Shown here: piece by piece, positions 32,072-40,142 of the stretch
How positions within the stretch are numbered: position 1 is the stretch's first letter
Layout: each line of letters opens with the position of its first letter
Assembly: GCA_041908065.1 (NCBI GenBank)
Contig: JAYRGC010000069.1
Coordinates: forward strand, 1 to 57,494
Origin: JAYRGC01 sp041908065
GTDB lineage: Bacteria > Pseudomonadota > Alphaproteobacteria > UBA9219
Length of the DNA: 57,494 nt
Reading direction: 5' to 3'
Program-made: the position numbers and the translations under genes
Notes under the pieces: generated by a model
What the model was told of the DNA's origin: nothing
Databases searched by the model: none
Seen by the model: only the letters and a program-made list of their open reading frames with translations

Positions 32072-33304
32072 CTATTGATACCTTAACGCCTCGATCGGGC
32101 GCAGTTTGGCGGCTTTGCGGGCGGGGTAGAAACCGAAGAATATTCCCACCGACGCGGCGACGGCGAACGACAGGACGACCGAAAACAGGCTTACCTGCGT
32201 CGTTATTCCCGTCAACGCCGAGGCTATGGCCGAGCAGCCTATGCCCAGCATCAGGCCGATGAAGCCTCCGGCCAAGGAGATGAGAACGGATTCCATCAGG
32301 AATTGCGTCAAAATATCGCGCTCGTAAAAGCCTATGGCTTTACGGACGCCGATTTCGCGGGTGCGTTCGGTCACCGATACCAGCATGATGTTCATGATCC
32401 CAATCCCTCCCACCACCAGCGATATGGAGGCGATGGCTCCCAACAGCATCGACATGGCTTTTCCGGTGCTTTCCGCGCTTTGGGCGATGGAGGTTAGGTT
32501 GCGGATGCTGAAATCGTCGTCGGCGGATTCCTGAAGGCGGTGTTGTTGCCGCAAAGTCGTCCGCAAATCCTCCTGCAAGCGATTCATGATCTCTTGCGTC
32601 TTAGCCTTGACGATGATGATCCTAACGCTGTTGGGAAACTGGCTGCCGAACAGCTTGCGTTGGGCGGTGGCCAGCGGCACGAAAACCATGTCGTCCTGAT
32701 CCCGTCCGTCCAGCGTCTGGCCTTTGCCCAGCAAAACCCCCGCCACTTCGAACGGCATGTTTTTGATGCGGATGGTTTTGCCCACCGGATCCTCTCCGTC
32801 GGGGAAGAGGTTTTGCCAAACCGTCTGACCCAACAACGCTACCCGCCCGCCCGAACGCAACTCGTTTTCGGTGAAATCGCGTCCGTTTCTCATCCCCCAT
32901 TCGCGGACTTCCATGTATTTGGAATCGATGCCGACGACAGCCGTGCTCCAGTTATAGGTTCCGGCGACGACCTGCGCCGTCCCGGGCATGGCCGGAGCCA
33001 CCGCCTCCACGTCCGGCATGGCGGCTATGGCGCGGGCGTCGTCGAGCGTCAACGTGGGGGTTGTCCCGAATCCGAGCCGTAATCCTCCGGCTGTGGTGGA
33101 TCCCGACAGCACGATGATGACGTTGCTCCCCATGGAGGATATGGTTTCGCGGATGCCGTTCTGCACCCCTTGGCCGATGGCCAGCATCAGCACGACAGCG
33201 CCTACGCCGATGATTATGCCCAGCATGGTCAAAAAGCTGCGGAGCTTGTTCGATCCCAGCGAAATCGCGGCTTCGGCCAGTATGGCTGATTTGCTGACGC
33301 TCAT
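32072..33304 (-). CDS. MacB/FtsX-family ABC transporter permease
   Basis: A 410-residue inner-membrane permease with one N-terminal membrane segment (about residues 20-45, FLTMLGIIIGVGAVVLMLAI), a periplasmic domain of about 220 residues, and three C-terminal segments. The FtsX/MacB signature NIMLVSVTERTREIGVRKAIG lies in the C-terminal part. Such permeases power export or extraction from the inner membrane without crossing substrates themselves. Its ATG overlaps the stop of the ATPase gene (ATGA). It has no fused ATPase and no MacA-type adaptor beside it. It ends 4 nt from the rpoD stop on the other strand. Confidence 0.9.
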   Translation of the reverse strand: MSVSKSAILAEAAISLGSNKLRSFLTMLGIIIGVGAVVLMLAIGQGVQNGIRETISSMGSNVIIVLSGSTTAGGLRLGFGTTPTLTLDDARAIAAMPDVEAVAPAMPGTAQVVAGTYNWSTAVVGIDSKYMEVREWGMRNGRDFTENELRSGGRVALLGQTVWQNLFPDGEDPVGKTIRIKNMPFEVAGVLLGKGQTLDGRDQDDMVFVPLATAQRKLFGSQFPNSVRIIIVKAKTQEIMNRLQEDLRTTLRQQHRLQESADDDFSIRNLTSIAQSAESTGKAMSMLLGAIASISLVVGGIGIMNIMLVSVTERTREIGVRKAIGFYERDILTQFLMESVLISLAGGFIGLMLGIGCSAIASALTGITTQVSLFSVVLSFAVAASVGIFFGFYPARKAAKLRPIEALRYQ

Positions 33305-34008
33305 GCGCTCATCCCCTCGCGGTTAACCGCGCCGTCATGCACCACCACGCCGTCGCGGAAAGTGATCAGACGCGAGGCGTAGGAGGCCACGTCCGGCTCG
33401 TGCGTCACCAGAACTATGGTGGTTCCGTCCTGTCCGTGCAGATCCGACAATAGGCGCATTATCTCGACGCTGGTGGCAGTGTCGAGGTTTCCAGTCGGTT
33501 CGTCGGCCAGAATCAGGCTGGGCTTGTTGGCCAAGGCGCGGGCGATGGCCACGCGCTGTTGTTGTCCTCCGGAAAGCTGGTTGGGAAGCGAAAGATGCTT
33601 GCCCGCCAAGCCGACGCGATCCAGAATCTCCGCCGCCCGCTTGCGCCACGCCGGCCTTTCCATCCCCGCGCACACCAAAGGCAACGCCACGTTTTCCAAG
33701 GCGTTTCGGCGCGGCAAAAGATTGAATCCCTGAAACACGAAGCCGATGACGCGATTCCGCAGCTCGGCGCATTGGTCGGACGAAAGCGTCGCCACGTCGC
33801 GCCCATCCAGCCAGTACCCGCCGGACGTTTGCGAATCCAAGCATCCTATGATGTTCATAAACGTTGATTTGCCGGAACCCGACGGCCCCATAAGGGCGAC
33901 GAACTCGCCACGTTCTATCTCAAGGTTGACGCCATGCAGCACCGGAGTGACCACGCCCTCGTCGGTGACGTAATTCTTGTGCAAATCGCGTACGCTGATG
34001 ATGGCCAT
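33301..34008 (-). CDS. ABC transporter ATPase (LolD/MacB type)
   Basis: A 235-residue ATPase with Walker A GPSGSGKST, Q-loop region, signature LSGGQQQR and Walker B LILADEPTGN followed by the H-loop VTHEP. It belongs to the LolD/MacB/FtsE group (LDSQTSGGYWLDG, RNRVIGFVFQGFNLLPR). It pairs with the following permease, with ATGA overlap. An SH3-domain exported protein gene lies just upstream (9 nt), so all three are probably co-transcribed. The substrate is unknown. Confidence 0.95.
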   Translation of the reverse strand: MAIISVRDLHKNYVTDEGVVTPVLHGVNLEIERGEFVALMGPSGSGKSTFMNIIGCLDSQTSGGYWLDGRDVATLSSDQCAELRNRVIGFVFQGFNLLPRRNALENVALPLVCAGMERPAWRKRAAEILDRVGLAGKHLSLPNQLSGGQQQRVAIARALANKPSLILADEPTGNLDTATSVEIMRLLSDLHGQDGTTIVLVTHEPDVASYASRLITFRDGVVVHDGAVNREGMSA

Positions 34009-34017
34009 GGTTGGATG

Positions 34018-34581
34018 CTACTTGTCGACTAGTTCGTCAGGATACACGCCCCAGATATGCTCTTTCTTGAGGAACCCTTTGGCCGCGCCGAAGTCGAGGC
34101 GGCACCATTGCTCGTCGCACGACAGTATTTTGGCAGTCGCACCCACCGTAGCTCGCGCCATTATCGGAGACGCATCTTCTCCGTCCTTGCGTACCTCTCG
34201 CATCGAGCCTGTGATTATCGCTGTGCGTTTGCCCGACAACGCGCCTTTATGCACCCAGCCTTCAGCCCCTTCGTTGTCGCGCACTCGCCGCCAAGATTCG
34301 TATTCGGCGGTTATTTCCAAAGGTATGCCTTTTCGCAACAGCACCCATTCGATGGGATAGCGCGTCCCGGGTCCCGTGCGAAGGTTGACGTTGCCGGATT
34401 TCAACGAAGCGAAGCGCGGCAACGGCAAGCCGGATTTCCCCATGGCCTCGTCTTGAGGCGAGGTTTCCTCGGAAGCGGCGGTCTGCGGTTGAGCCATCGC
34501 GCGCGGCGATCCAGCCAAGGCGAAGGCGGAGGTCGCAAGCAGCATTATCAGCGCGGGCAGAACGAAGGAGCGGTTACGCAT
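34018..34581 (-). CDS. Exported SH3-domain protein
   Basis: A 187-residue protein with a clear signal peptide (ALIMLLATSAFALA, cleavage near residues 24-31) and an SH3_4-type bacterial SH3 domain pair. The first domain (about 58-120) has NVNLRTGPGTRYPIEWVL and WRRVRDNEGAEGWVHKG; a second, degenerate one (about 125-180) has CDEQWCRLDFGAAKGFLKK. Bacterial SH3 domains often bind cell-wall peptides. It is the first gene of a run with the ABC ATPase and permease, so it may be a periplasmic partner of that transporter (inference). Confidence 0.82.
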   Translation of the reverse strand: MRNRSFVLPALIMLLATSAFALAGSPRAMAQPQTAASEETSPQDEAMGKSGLPLPRFASLKSGNVNLRTGPGTRYPIEWVLLRKGIPLEITAEYESWRRVRDNEGAEGWVHKGALSGKRTAIITGSMREVRKDGEDASPIMARATVGATAKILSCDEQWCRLDFGAAKGFLKKEHIWGVYPDELVDK

Positions 34582-34626
34582 AGGTTTTCCTGCATATCTA
34601 AAGAACAGGTTCTAAAGGTTGCCCCA

Positions 34627-35163
34627 TCATACACCCAACCAAGGCGGTTTTTGGGCAATTATGCGTTCGTAAACATAACAATCTTTGCGGTGGGCGTCGG
34701 GCAGATACCCAAGGCTGGTAAGAAATTCTCCGGTTATCTCGCCGCCGGTGAAACGAAAAGTCCGGCGAAAAAGCCTTATCCAGTCGCTTTTGGGGCGGGG
34801 ATGATGCGCCTTGAGCCAGCCGTCGAAGCCGCGATGCGACCCGCGCATGGCGGCTATCGTCGCGGCGTTGGCGATCACTGCCTCTATTTTGCGGCGATTG
34901 CGGATTATCCGAGCGTCCGCAAGCAAACGGGAGATTTCCGCTTCTCCGTACCTTGCGACCTTGTCCACGGCAAAATCGTCGAAAGCCTCTTTCAGCGCGG
35001 CGCGTTTCTTCAACACGATCTCCCACGACAATCCGGCTTGCATTATTTCCAGCGACAAACGCTCGAACAACGCCGTCTCGTCCGCTGTCGGAAACCCGTA
35101 TTCGCTGTCGTGATAGCCGGAGTGAACAGGATGATCGGGGGCTATGTCGCAATAATGGGGCAT
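34627..35163 (-). CDS. tag: DNA-3-methyladenine glycosylase I
   Basis: Removes 3-methyladenine from alkylated DNA in base-excision repair. The 178-residue product keeps the zinc-snap ligands of E. coli Tag: C5 and H18 at the N-terminus, and H158 and C162 near the C-terminus (HRKDC, same H-x3-C spacing). The active-site glutamate is E39 in LEIMQAGLSW, and VLKKRAAL and ARIIRNRRKIEA match the family. GGAGA lies 5 nt before ATG 35163. It appears monocistronic. Confidence 0.93.
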   Translation of the reverse strand: MPHYCDIAPDHPVHSGYHDSEYGFPTADETALFERLSLEIMQAGLSWEIVLKKRAALKEAFDDFAVDKVARYGEAEISRLLADARIIRNRRKIEAVIANAATIAAMRGSHRGFDGWLKAHHPRPKSDWIRLFRRTFRFTGGEITGEFLTSLGYLPDAHRKDCYVYERIIAQKPPWLGV

Positions 35164-35189
35164 AGAGTCTCCGTTAGTTGTCGTTGACC

Positions 35190-35281
35190 TTCACCTAAAA
35201 CGGGTGGCGGCTCGCAATGACGGCCTTTAGCCAATAGGCCGGCTACTTCTCGGAAGACAATGCCGGTTGGCTGTTTTCACG
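35190..35281. repeat. Short dispersed repeat reaching into the ntrX 3' end
   Basis: Left end CACCTAAAACGGGTGGCGGCTCGCAATGACGG and right end GACAATGCCGGTTGGCTGTTTTCACG are inverted relatives of the CTTACGCAAAACGGGTGGGTATTGCC end. The right end supplies the TGA stop codon of ntrX (35277-35279 on the minus strand). Confidence 0.65.
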
Positions 35282-36731
35282 CGCTTTCGCGCGCCTTTTC
35301 ATCGATGGCTGGAGCGGGGTCGGGTTCTCCGCCGTGGACGCCCAACATCTTCAGCTTGCGATGCAAGGCGGATCTTTCCATGCCGACGAATCCGGCGGTG
35401 CGCGACACGTTGCCGCCGAAGCGGGTTATCTGCGCCATCAGATATTCGCGTTCGAACAGCTCCCGCGCCTCGCGCAACGGCAGTCCCATTATCTCGCCGC
35501 CCTTTTCCCAGCGCAGCACGTCCGAGGTGGACGACATTATTTCCGCCGGAAGCATGTCGGCGCGGATCTGTCCGCCGGAATCGCCCGGGGCCATTATCAA
35601 CAGCCATTCCATGACGTTGCGAAGCTGCCGCGCATTGCCGGGCCAGTTGTACGATTGCAAGGCCACCACTGCGTCCTCGCTGAGGTGTCGTGGCGGCAGG
35701 CCGGAAGTTTCGGCGGCGCGCGCCAGAAAATGCTTGGCCAGAACCGGTATGTCTTCCCTCCGGTTGCAAAGCGGAGGAATCTGCAAGGGAACCACGCTGA
35801 GGCGGTAATACAAGTCCTGCCGCAGCCTGCCTTCTTGCATCGCGGACTGCAAATCGTGGTTGCTGGACGCTATGACCCGCACGTCGACCTCCACCCGAGT
35901 GGAGCCGCCGTGGCGCGTGAAGACTTGTTCCTGAAGGGCGCGGACGATCTTGCCCTGCGTTTCGGTCGGCATGTCGGCGATTTCGTCAAGATACAACGTG
36001 CCGCCGTGCGCCTGCTCGAAAAGGCCGATCTTGCGGGCGGATGCTCCGTCCTCCGGCTTTTCGCATCCGAAAAGCTCCATCTCTATTTGTTCCGGACGCA
36101 GCGTGGCGCAGTTGACCACCACGAACGGACCGCTCGAACGTCGGGAACGCGAGTGGATAGCTCGTGCGGTGATTTCCTTGCCGGCTCCCGATGCTCCGGT
36201 GATCATCACGCGGCTGTTGGTGGGCGCGGCGCGTTCGATGGTTTGGCGCACCTGCTGCATGGCCGGAGAATCGCCGATAAGATCGCAATCGACTCCGGCG
36301 CGGAAACGCAATTCCTGATTTTCCCGCCGCAACCGCGCCGCGTCCAGCGCGTGGCGAACCAGAAGGATCAGGCGGTCGGCCTTGAACGGCTTTTCCACGA
36401 AATCGTATGCCCCGCGCTTGATGGCGGCGACGGCGGTTTCGATGTTGCCGTGGCCGCTGATCATTATGACAGGCAACCCCGGGTAATCCGCCGCTATGCG
36501 ATCCAACAGCTGCATCCCGTCCATGCCGCTGCCTTGCAACCAAATGTCTAGTACGACCAAACTTGGGCGGCGCGCCGATATTTCGGCCAAGGCCCTTTCC
36601 GAATTGTTGGCTTTGCGGGTTTTCAACCCGTCGTCGTTCAGGATGCCTTCGATCAAAAGGCAAATGTCCGCTTCGTCGTCTACGACGAGGATGTCGTGGG
36701 AGAGGCTTTTATCTTTGGATAACGAACTCAT
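35277..36731 (-). CDS. ntrX: NtrX-type two-component response regulator (AAA+, Fis-type HTH)
   Basis: A 484-residue regulator. The receiver domain (about 12-125) has acidic residues D18/D19 and phosphoacceptor D62. The AAA+ domain (about 145-375) has Walker A GASGAGKE and Walker B GGTLYLDEIADMP. The C-terminal Fis-type HTH includes SRTAGFVGMERSALHRKLK. The order and the GMERSALHRKLK end are typical of alphaproteobacterial NtrX. The GAFTGA loop of sigma-54 activators is absent; the position reads EKPEDGASARKIG, so sigma-54 activation is doubtful. ATG 36731 has AGGTG at good spacing; a GTG three codons earlier has none. No NtrY kinase or NtrBC gene is adjacent. Confidence 0.88.
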   Translation of the reverse strand: MSSLSKDKSLSHDILVVDDEADICLLIEGILNDDGLKTRKANNSERALAEISARRPSLVVLDIWLQGSGMDGMQLLDRIAADYPGLPVIMISGHGNIETAVAAIKRGAYDFVEKPFKADRLILLVRHALDAARLRRENQELRFRAGVDCDLIGDSPAMQQVRQTIERAAPTNSRVMITGASGAGKEITARAIHSRSRRSSGPFVVVNCATLRPEQIEMELFGCEKPEDGASARKIGLFEQAHGGTLYLDEIADMPTETQGKIVRALQEQVFTRHGGSTRVEVDVRVIASSNHDLQSAMQEGRLRQDLYYRLSVVPLQIPPLCNRREDIPVLAKHFLARAAETSGLPPRHLSEDAVVALQSYNWPGNARQLRNVMEWLLIMAPGDSGGQIRADMLPAEIMSSTSDVLRWEKGGEIMGLPLREARELFEREYLMAQITRFGGNVSRTAGFVGMERSALHRKLKMLGVHGGEPDPAPAIDEKARESA

Positions 36732-36790
36732 AAAATGCACCTAAAAGGGGAAACTGCCGATTCCCTGCTTGTGATATTTGTTTAACACCT

Positions 36791-36809
36791 TGCTGCAAAA
36801 AAGCAACAC
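36791..36809. promoter_or_regulatory. TTGC...GCAACACT element upstream of ntrX
   Basis: TGCTGCAAAAAAGCAACAC shares the 12-mer AAAAGCAACACT (36798-36809) with the element upstream of rnpB/ompA, and has an imperfect TTGC/GCAA dyad. It lies about 60-78 nt upstream of the ntrX start, the same distance as the related element upstream of the transglycosylase gene. Confidence 0.3.
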
Positions 36810-36907
36810 TTGGTTGAATGGCGAGAATACGGCGACAGGTATGGCGATATGGCGGAATGTGCGGCTATAATCGTTCGACACAGGCCGAATACGGGGGGTA
36901 AAAACCA

Positions 36908-37123
36908 ATGACCGCGCAAACCGCTTTAAATCGCAACCAACCGCGTTCCGGCGACGACGAAGCCATGGCGGTGAACTGTTCGATCATGGCAAGGCCGTGG
37001 TGCGACGGCGGCGGCGGAGCCTTGGGACATCCGCGAGTTTATCTTTCGTACTCCGGCAAGGGACAAACCGAGTGCCCTTATTGCGGCAAGCGGTTCGTGA
37101 CCCTGCTGCCGGAGAAGCACTGA
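36908..37123 (+). CDS. CHCC-type zinc-finger domain protein
   Basis: A 71-residue protein whose C-terminal half matches the zf-CHCC domain (CDGGGGALGHPRVYL then TECPYCGKRF). Ligands are the Cys before DGGGG, the His in GHPRV and the two Cys of CPYC. The family is related to the NDUFS6-type accessory protein of mitochondrial complex I and is common in Alphaproteobacteria. GGGGGT precedes ATG 36908. It ends 3 nt before the polA start, so the two are likely co-transcribed. Confidence 0.85.
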   Translation: MTAQTALNRNQPRSGDDEAMAVNCSIMARPWCDGGGGALGHPRVYLSYSGKGQTECPYCGKRFVTLLPEKH

Positions 37124-37126
37124 TCA

Positions 37127-39976
37127 ATGGTTGAGAAGAAGGACACCTTATACCTCATCGACGGCTCGGGGTTCATATTTCGGGCGTTTCACGCCCTGCC
37201 GCCGATGACGCGAGGCGACGGCACGCACGTCAACGCCGTTTATGGCTTTTGCAATATGCTGAACAAGCTGTTGGGCGACTTGAAGGCGGCGCGGATCGCC
37301 GTGGTGTTCGATGCCGCCCGCAAGACTTTCCGCAACGACATTTACCCCGATTACAAAGCCCACCGTCCGCCGCCACCGCCCGAGCTGGTTCCGCAGTTCG
37401 CCCTTATCCGAGAAGCGACTCGCGCGTTTGGCGTTCCGGCAGTCGAGGTTCTCAATTACGAGGCCGACGATCTCATTGCCGCCTATGCCCGCGAGGCCGT
37501 CGAAAACGGCATCTCCGTCCGCATCGTCTCCGCCGACAAGGATTTGATGCAGTTGGTGCGCGACGGGGTGGAGTTGTTCGATCCCATGAAATCCGTCGCC
37601 ATCGGCGCGGCGGAGGTCATGGAAAAATTCGGAGTGTCGCCCGACAAGGTGGCCGACGTCCAAGCCTTGGCCGGAGACAGCACCGACAACGTTCCCGGGG
37701 TTTCGGGCATCGGGGTTAAAACGGCGGCGCAGTTGATAACCGAATACGGCGATTTGGAAACTCTGCTGTCCCGCGCCGGAGAAATAAAGCAGCCCAAGCG
37801 GCGCGAGGCTTTGCAGACGAACGCCGAGCAGGCTCGGATTTCCAAACGGCTGGTGACGCTCGACGACCGCGCCCCGTTGCCGCAGCCGCTAGATAGCCTC
37901 AAGGCCGAACCCGACCACCGCGAGGCCTTGGCCGCATTCCTGCGCGAACAAGGGTTTAAGTCGCTGCTGGCGCGGATGAGCGTTGAAGACTCGCCGTCCG
38001 GCGAATCCGGACAAAGCACCGCGCCTTCGATGGAGATCGGCGACCGTTCCCTTCGACAGGCTCAGGGAACGGTCGCTGAGCCTGTCGAAGCGACCGACAT
38101 TCCTGCCGCCAAAGGCGAATACGAGCTGGTGCGCGACTTGGCGGCCTTGCGCCGATGGGTGGAGGAGGCAAAGACGAAAGGCTACGTCGCCATCGACACC
38201 GAAACCGACTCGCTGACCCCGTCCACCACGAAATTGGTTGGCGTGTCGCTGGCTACGGACGCCGGTCGCGCCTGTTACATCCCCGTAGGCCATGTGAACC
38301 CCGCAAGCGGCGGCGCGGGGGAATTGGATTTGACGCCCGCCGCCGCGCCGCAACAGTTGAAACCGCAAGAGGTAGCCGACTGCCTACGCGAATTATTGGC
38401 CGATAAAAGCGTCCTGAAAATCGCCCACAACCTGAAATTCGACTTGCAGGTTTTGGGGCAGCTGGGTCTGGAGATAACGCCCTTCGACGACACCATGCTG
38501 ATGTCGTATTCGCTGTTCGCCGGATTGCACGGGCATGGGCTGGACGAGCTGGCCTTGCTGTTTTTCCGCCACAAGATGATCTCGTTCGACGACGTGACCG
38601 GCAGCGGCAAGAACCGCATCACTTTCGACCGCGTGCCGCTCGACCGCGCCGCCGAATACGCCGCCGAGGACGCCGACTTCGCCCTGCGGCTTTGGCTGTT
38701 GCTGAAACCCATGGTGGCGCGGCAGCACGTGGCGCGGGTTTACGAGCGCATTGAAAGGCCTCTGGTTCCGGTTGTGGCGGAGATGGAGAAGCGCGGCGTG
38801 TTGGTCGATCGCCGCACGCTGTCCGAGCAAAGCGTGGCTCTGGCCTCGCGGCTTGCCGCGCTGGAGACGGAAATCCATCGTCTGGCCGGACATCCGTTCA
38901 ACATCGGCTCGCCCAAACAATTGGCCGAGGTGCTGTTTTCCGAAATGGGGCTGGAAGCCAACGTCGGCGGCAAGAAATCCGCCGAAGGCAATCGCTCCAC
39001 CAGCCACGACGTGCTGGAGCCTTTGGCCGAGCAGGGGCACGAGATCGTGGCCAAGGTGCTGGATTGGCGCGCGCTGTCGAAACTTAAATCCACCTATGCC
39101 GACGCTTTGCCGCAGCAGATAGACGCGAAGACGGGGCGGGTGCATACCTCTTTTTCATTGGTGGGCGCGGCCACCGGCAGGCTGTCGTCGACCGATCCCA
39201 ATTTGCAAAACATCCCCATCCGCACGCCCGACGGCCGCGCCATCCGCCGCGCCTTCGTGGCGGCGCGGGGCAACGAAATCCTATCGGTCGATTATTCGCA
39301 GATCGAGCTGCGATTGGCGGCGGAGGCCGCCGGAATATCGGCGTTGATACAGGCTTTTCACGACGGCGTAGACATCCACGCCCTGACCGCCAGCCATGTT
39401 TTCGGACTACCGCTTGAGGCCGTAACCGCCGACCGCCGCCGCGCCGCCAAAGCCATAAACTTCGGCATCATCTATGGCATCAGCGGTTTTGGGCTGTCCA
39501 AGCAGATCGGCTGCTCGCCGTCCGAGGCGGGGGAGTTCATCCGCCAGTATCTCGATCGCTTTCACGAATTGCGCGACTGGATAGAATCTACCAAGGATTT
39601 CGCTCGCCACAGCGGTTATGTGCAAACCATGTTCGGGCGGCGCGTGCATATCAACGGCATCAACGACCGCATCGCCTCCCGCCGCGCCTTCGCCGAACGC
39701 CAAGCCGTCAACGCGCCGTTGCAGGGAACGGCGGCGGACATCATGAAACGCGCCATGATCCGCCTGCCCTCGGCGTTGGCGACGGCAAACCTGTCGGCCA
39801 AGCTGCTGTTGCAAGTTCACGACGAACTGGTTTTAGAAGTTCCGCAGCCGGAGCTGGAGTCTGCCATAAAAACGGTGACGGAGGTCATGCAGTCCGCCCC
39901 CTTGCCAGTCCTTTCCCTGCGCGTTCCCCTGATAGCCGAAGCCGGACACGGGCATACTTGGGCTGACGCGCATTAA
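37127..39976 (+). CDS. polA: DNA polymerase I
   Basis: A 949-residue repair and Okazaki-processing polymerase. The 5'-3' exonuclease domain (about 1-290) has YLIDGSGFIFRAFHA, FDAARKTFR and GVSGIGVKTA. A linker (about 291-335) contains an in-frame palindromic repeat insertion (residues ~304-320, SLRQAQGTVAEPVEA). The 3'-5' exonuclease domain (about 336-530) keeps its acidic residues (AIDTETDSL). The polymerase domain (about 560-949) has DYSQIELR, RRAAKAINFGIIYG and QVHDEL. It is slightly longer than E. coli PolI (928). All catalytic motifs are intact, so the insertion is tolerated. Confidence 0.97.
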   Translation: MVEKKDTLYLIDGSGFIFRAFHALPPMTRGDGTHVNAVYGFCNMLNKLLGDLKAARIAVVFDAARKTFRNDIYPDYKAHRPPPPPELVPQFALIREATRAFGVPAVEVLNYEADDLIAAYAREAVENGISVRIVSADKDLMQLVRDGVELFDPMKSVAIGAAEVMEKFGVSPDKVADVQALAGDSTDNVPGVSGIGVKTAAQLITEYGDLETLLSRAGEIKQPKRREALQTNAEQARISKRLVTLDDRAPLPQPLDSLKAEPDHREALAAFLREQGFKSLLARMSVEDSPSGESGQSTAPSMEIGDRSLRQAQGTVAEPVEATDIPAAKGEYELVRDLAALRRWVEEAKTKGYVAIDTETDSLTPSTTKLVGVSLATDAGRACYIPVGHVNPASGGAGELDLTPAAAPQQLKPQEVADCLRELLADKSVLKIAHNLKFDLQVLGQLGLEITPFDDTMLMSYSLFAGLHGHGLDELALLFFRHKMISFDDVTGSGKNRITFDRVPLDRAAEYAAEDADFALRLWLLLKPMVARQHVARVYERIERPLVPVVAEMEKRGVLVDRRTLSEQSVALASRLAALETEIHRLAGHPFNIGSPKQLAEVLFSEMGLEANVGGKKSAEGNRSTSHDVLEPLAEQGHEIVAKVLDWRALSKLKSTYADALPQQIDAKTGRVHTSFSLVGAATGRLSSTDPNLQNIPIRTPDGRAIRRAFVAARGNEILSVDYSQIELRLAAEAAGISALIQAFHDGVDIHALTASHVFGLPLEAVTADRRRAAKAINFGIIYGISGFGLSKQIGCSPSEAGEFIRQYLDRFHELRDWIESTKDFARHSGYVQTMFGRRVHINGINDRIASRRAFAERQAVNAPLQGTAADIMKRAMIRLPSALATANLSAKLLLQVHDELVLEVPQPELESAIKTVTEVMQSAPLPVLSLRVPLIAEAGHGHTWADAH
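38041..38090. repeat. Palindromic repeat translated within polA
   Basis: Four interleaved arms: CGACCGTTCCC, CTTCGACAGGCTCAG, GGGAACGGTCG and CTGAGCCTGTCGAAG. Arms 1 and 3 are complementary, and arms 2 and 4 are complementary. It adds roughly 17 codons in frame (…RSLRQAQGTVAEPVEA…) to the linker between the two exonuclease domains. The same core (TGAGC.TGTCGAAG) recurs outside genes at 55230. Confidence 0.9.
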
Positions 39977-39981
39977 TTAAG

Positions 39982-40142
39982 GGGCTGACGCAAAACGGGC
40001 GGGTATTGCCTTTCAAAAAGAGCCGTCATTGCGAGCGTCGCCCTTGGCGGCGAAGCAATCCAGTGCCGTTGCGCCTGTGGCACTGGATTGCTTGCCGATG
40101 CAGGCGGCTACAAAATTACCCACCTGTTTTCAGAAAGAGCCC
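39982..40142. repeat. Dispersed repeat element with both inverted ends
   Basis: Left end CTGACGCAAAACGGGCGGGTATTGCC and right end AAAATTACCCACCTGTTTTCAGAAAGAG enclose CATTGCGAGCGTCGCC...GGCGGCGAAGCAATCCAG and GCACTGGATTGCTTG. Flanking TTAAGGGGCT and AGCCCTTAA extend the inverted pairing, so it could terminate transcription from both polA and the convergent acyltransferase gene. Confidence 0.85.
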
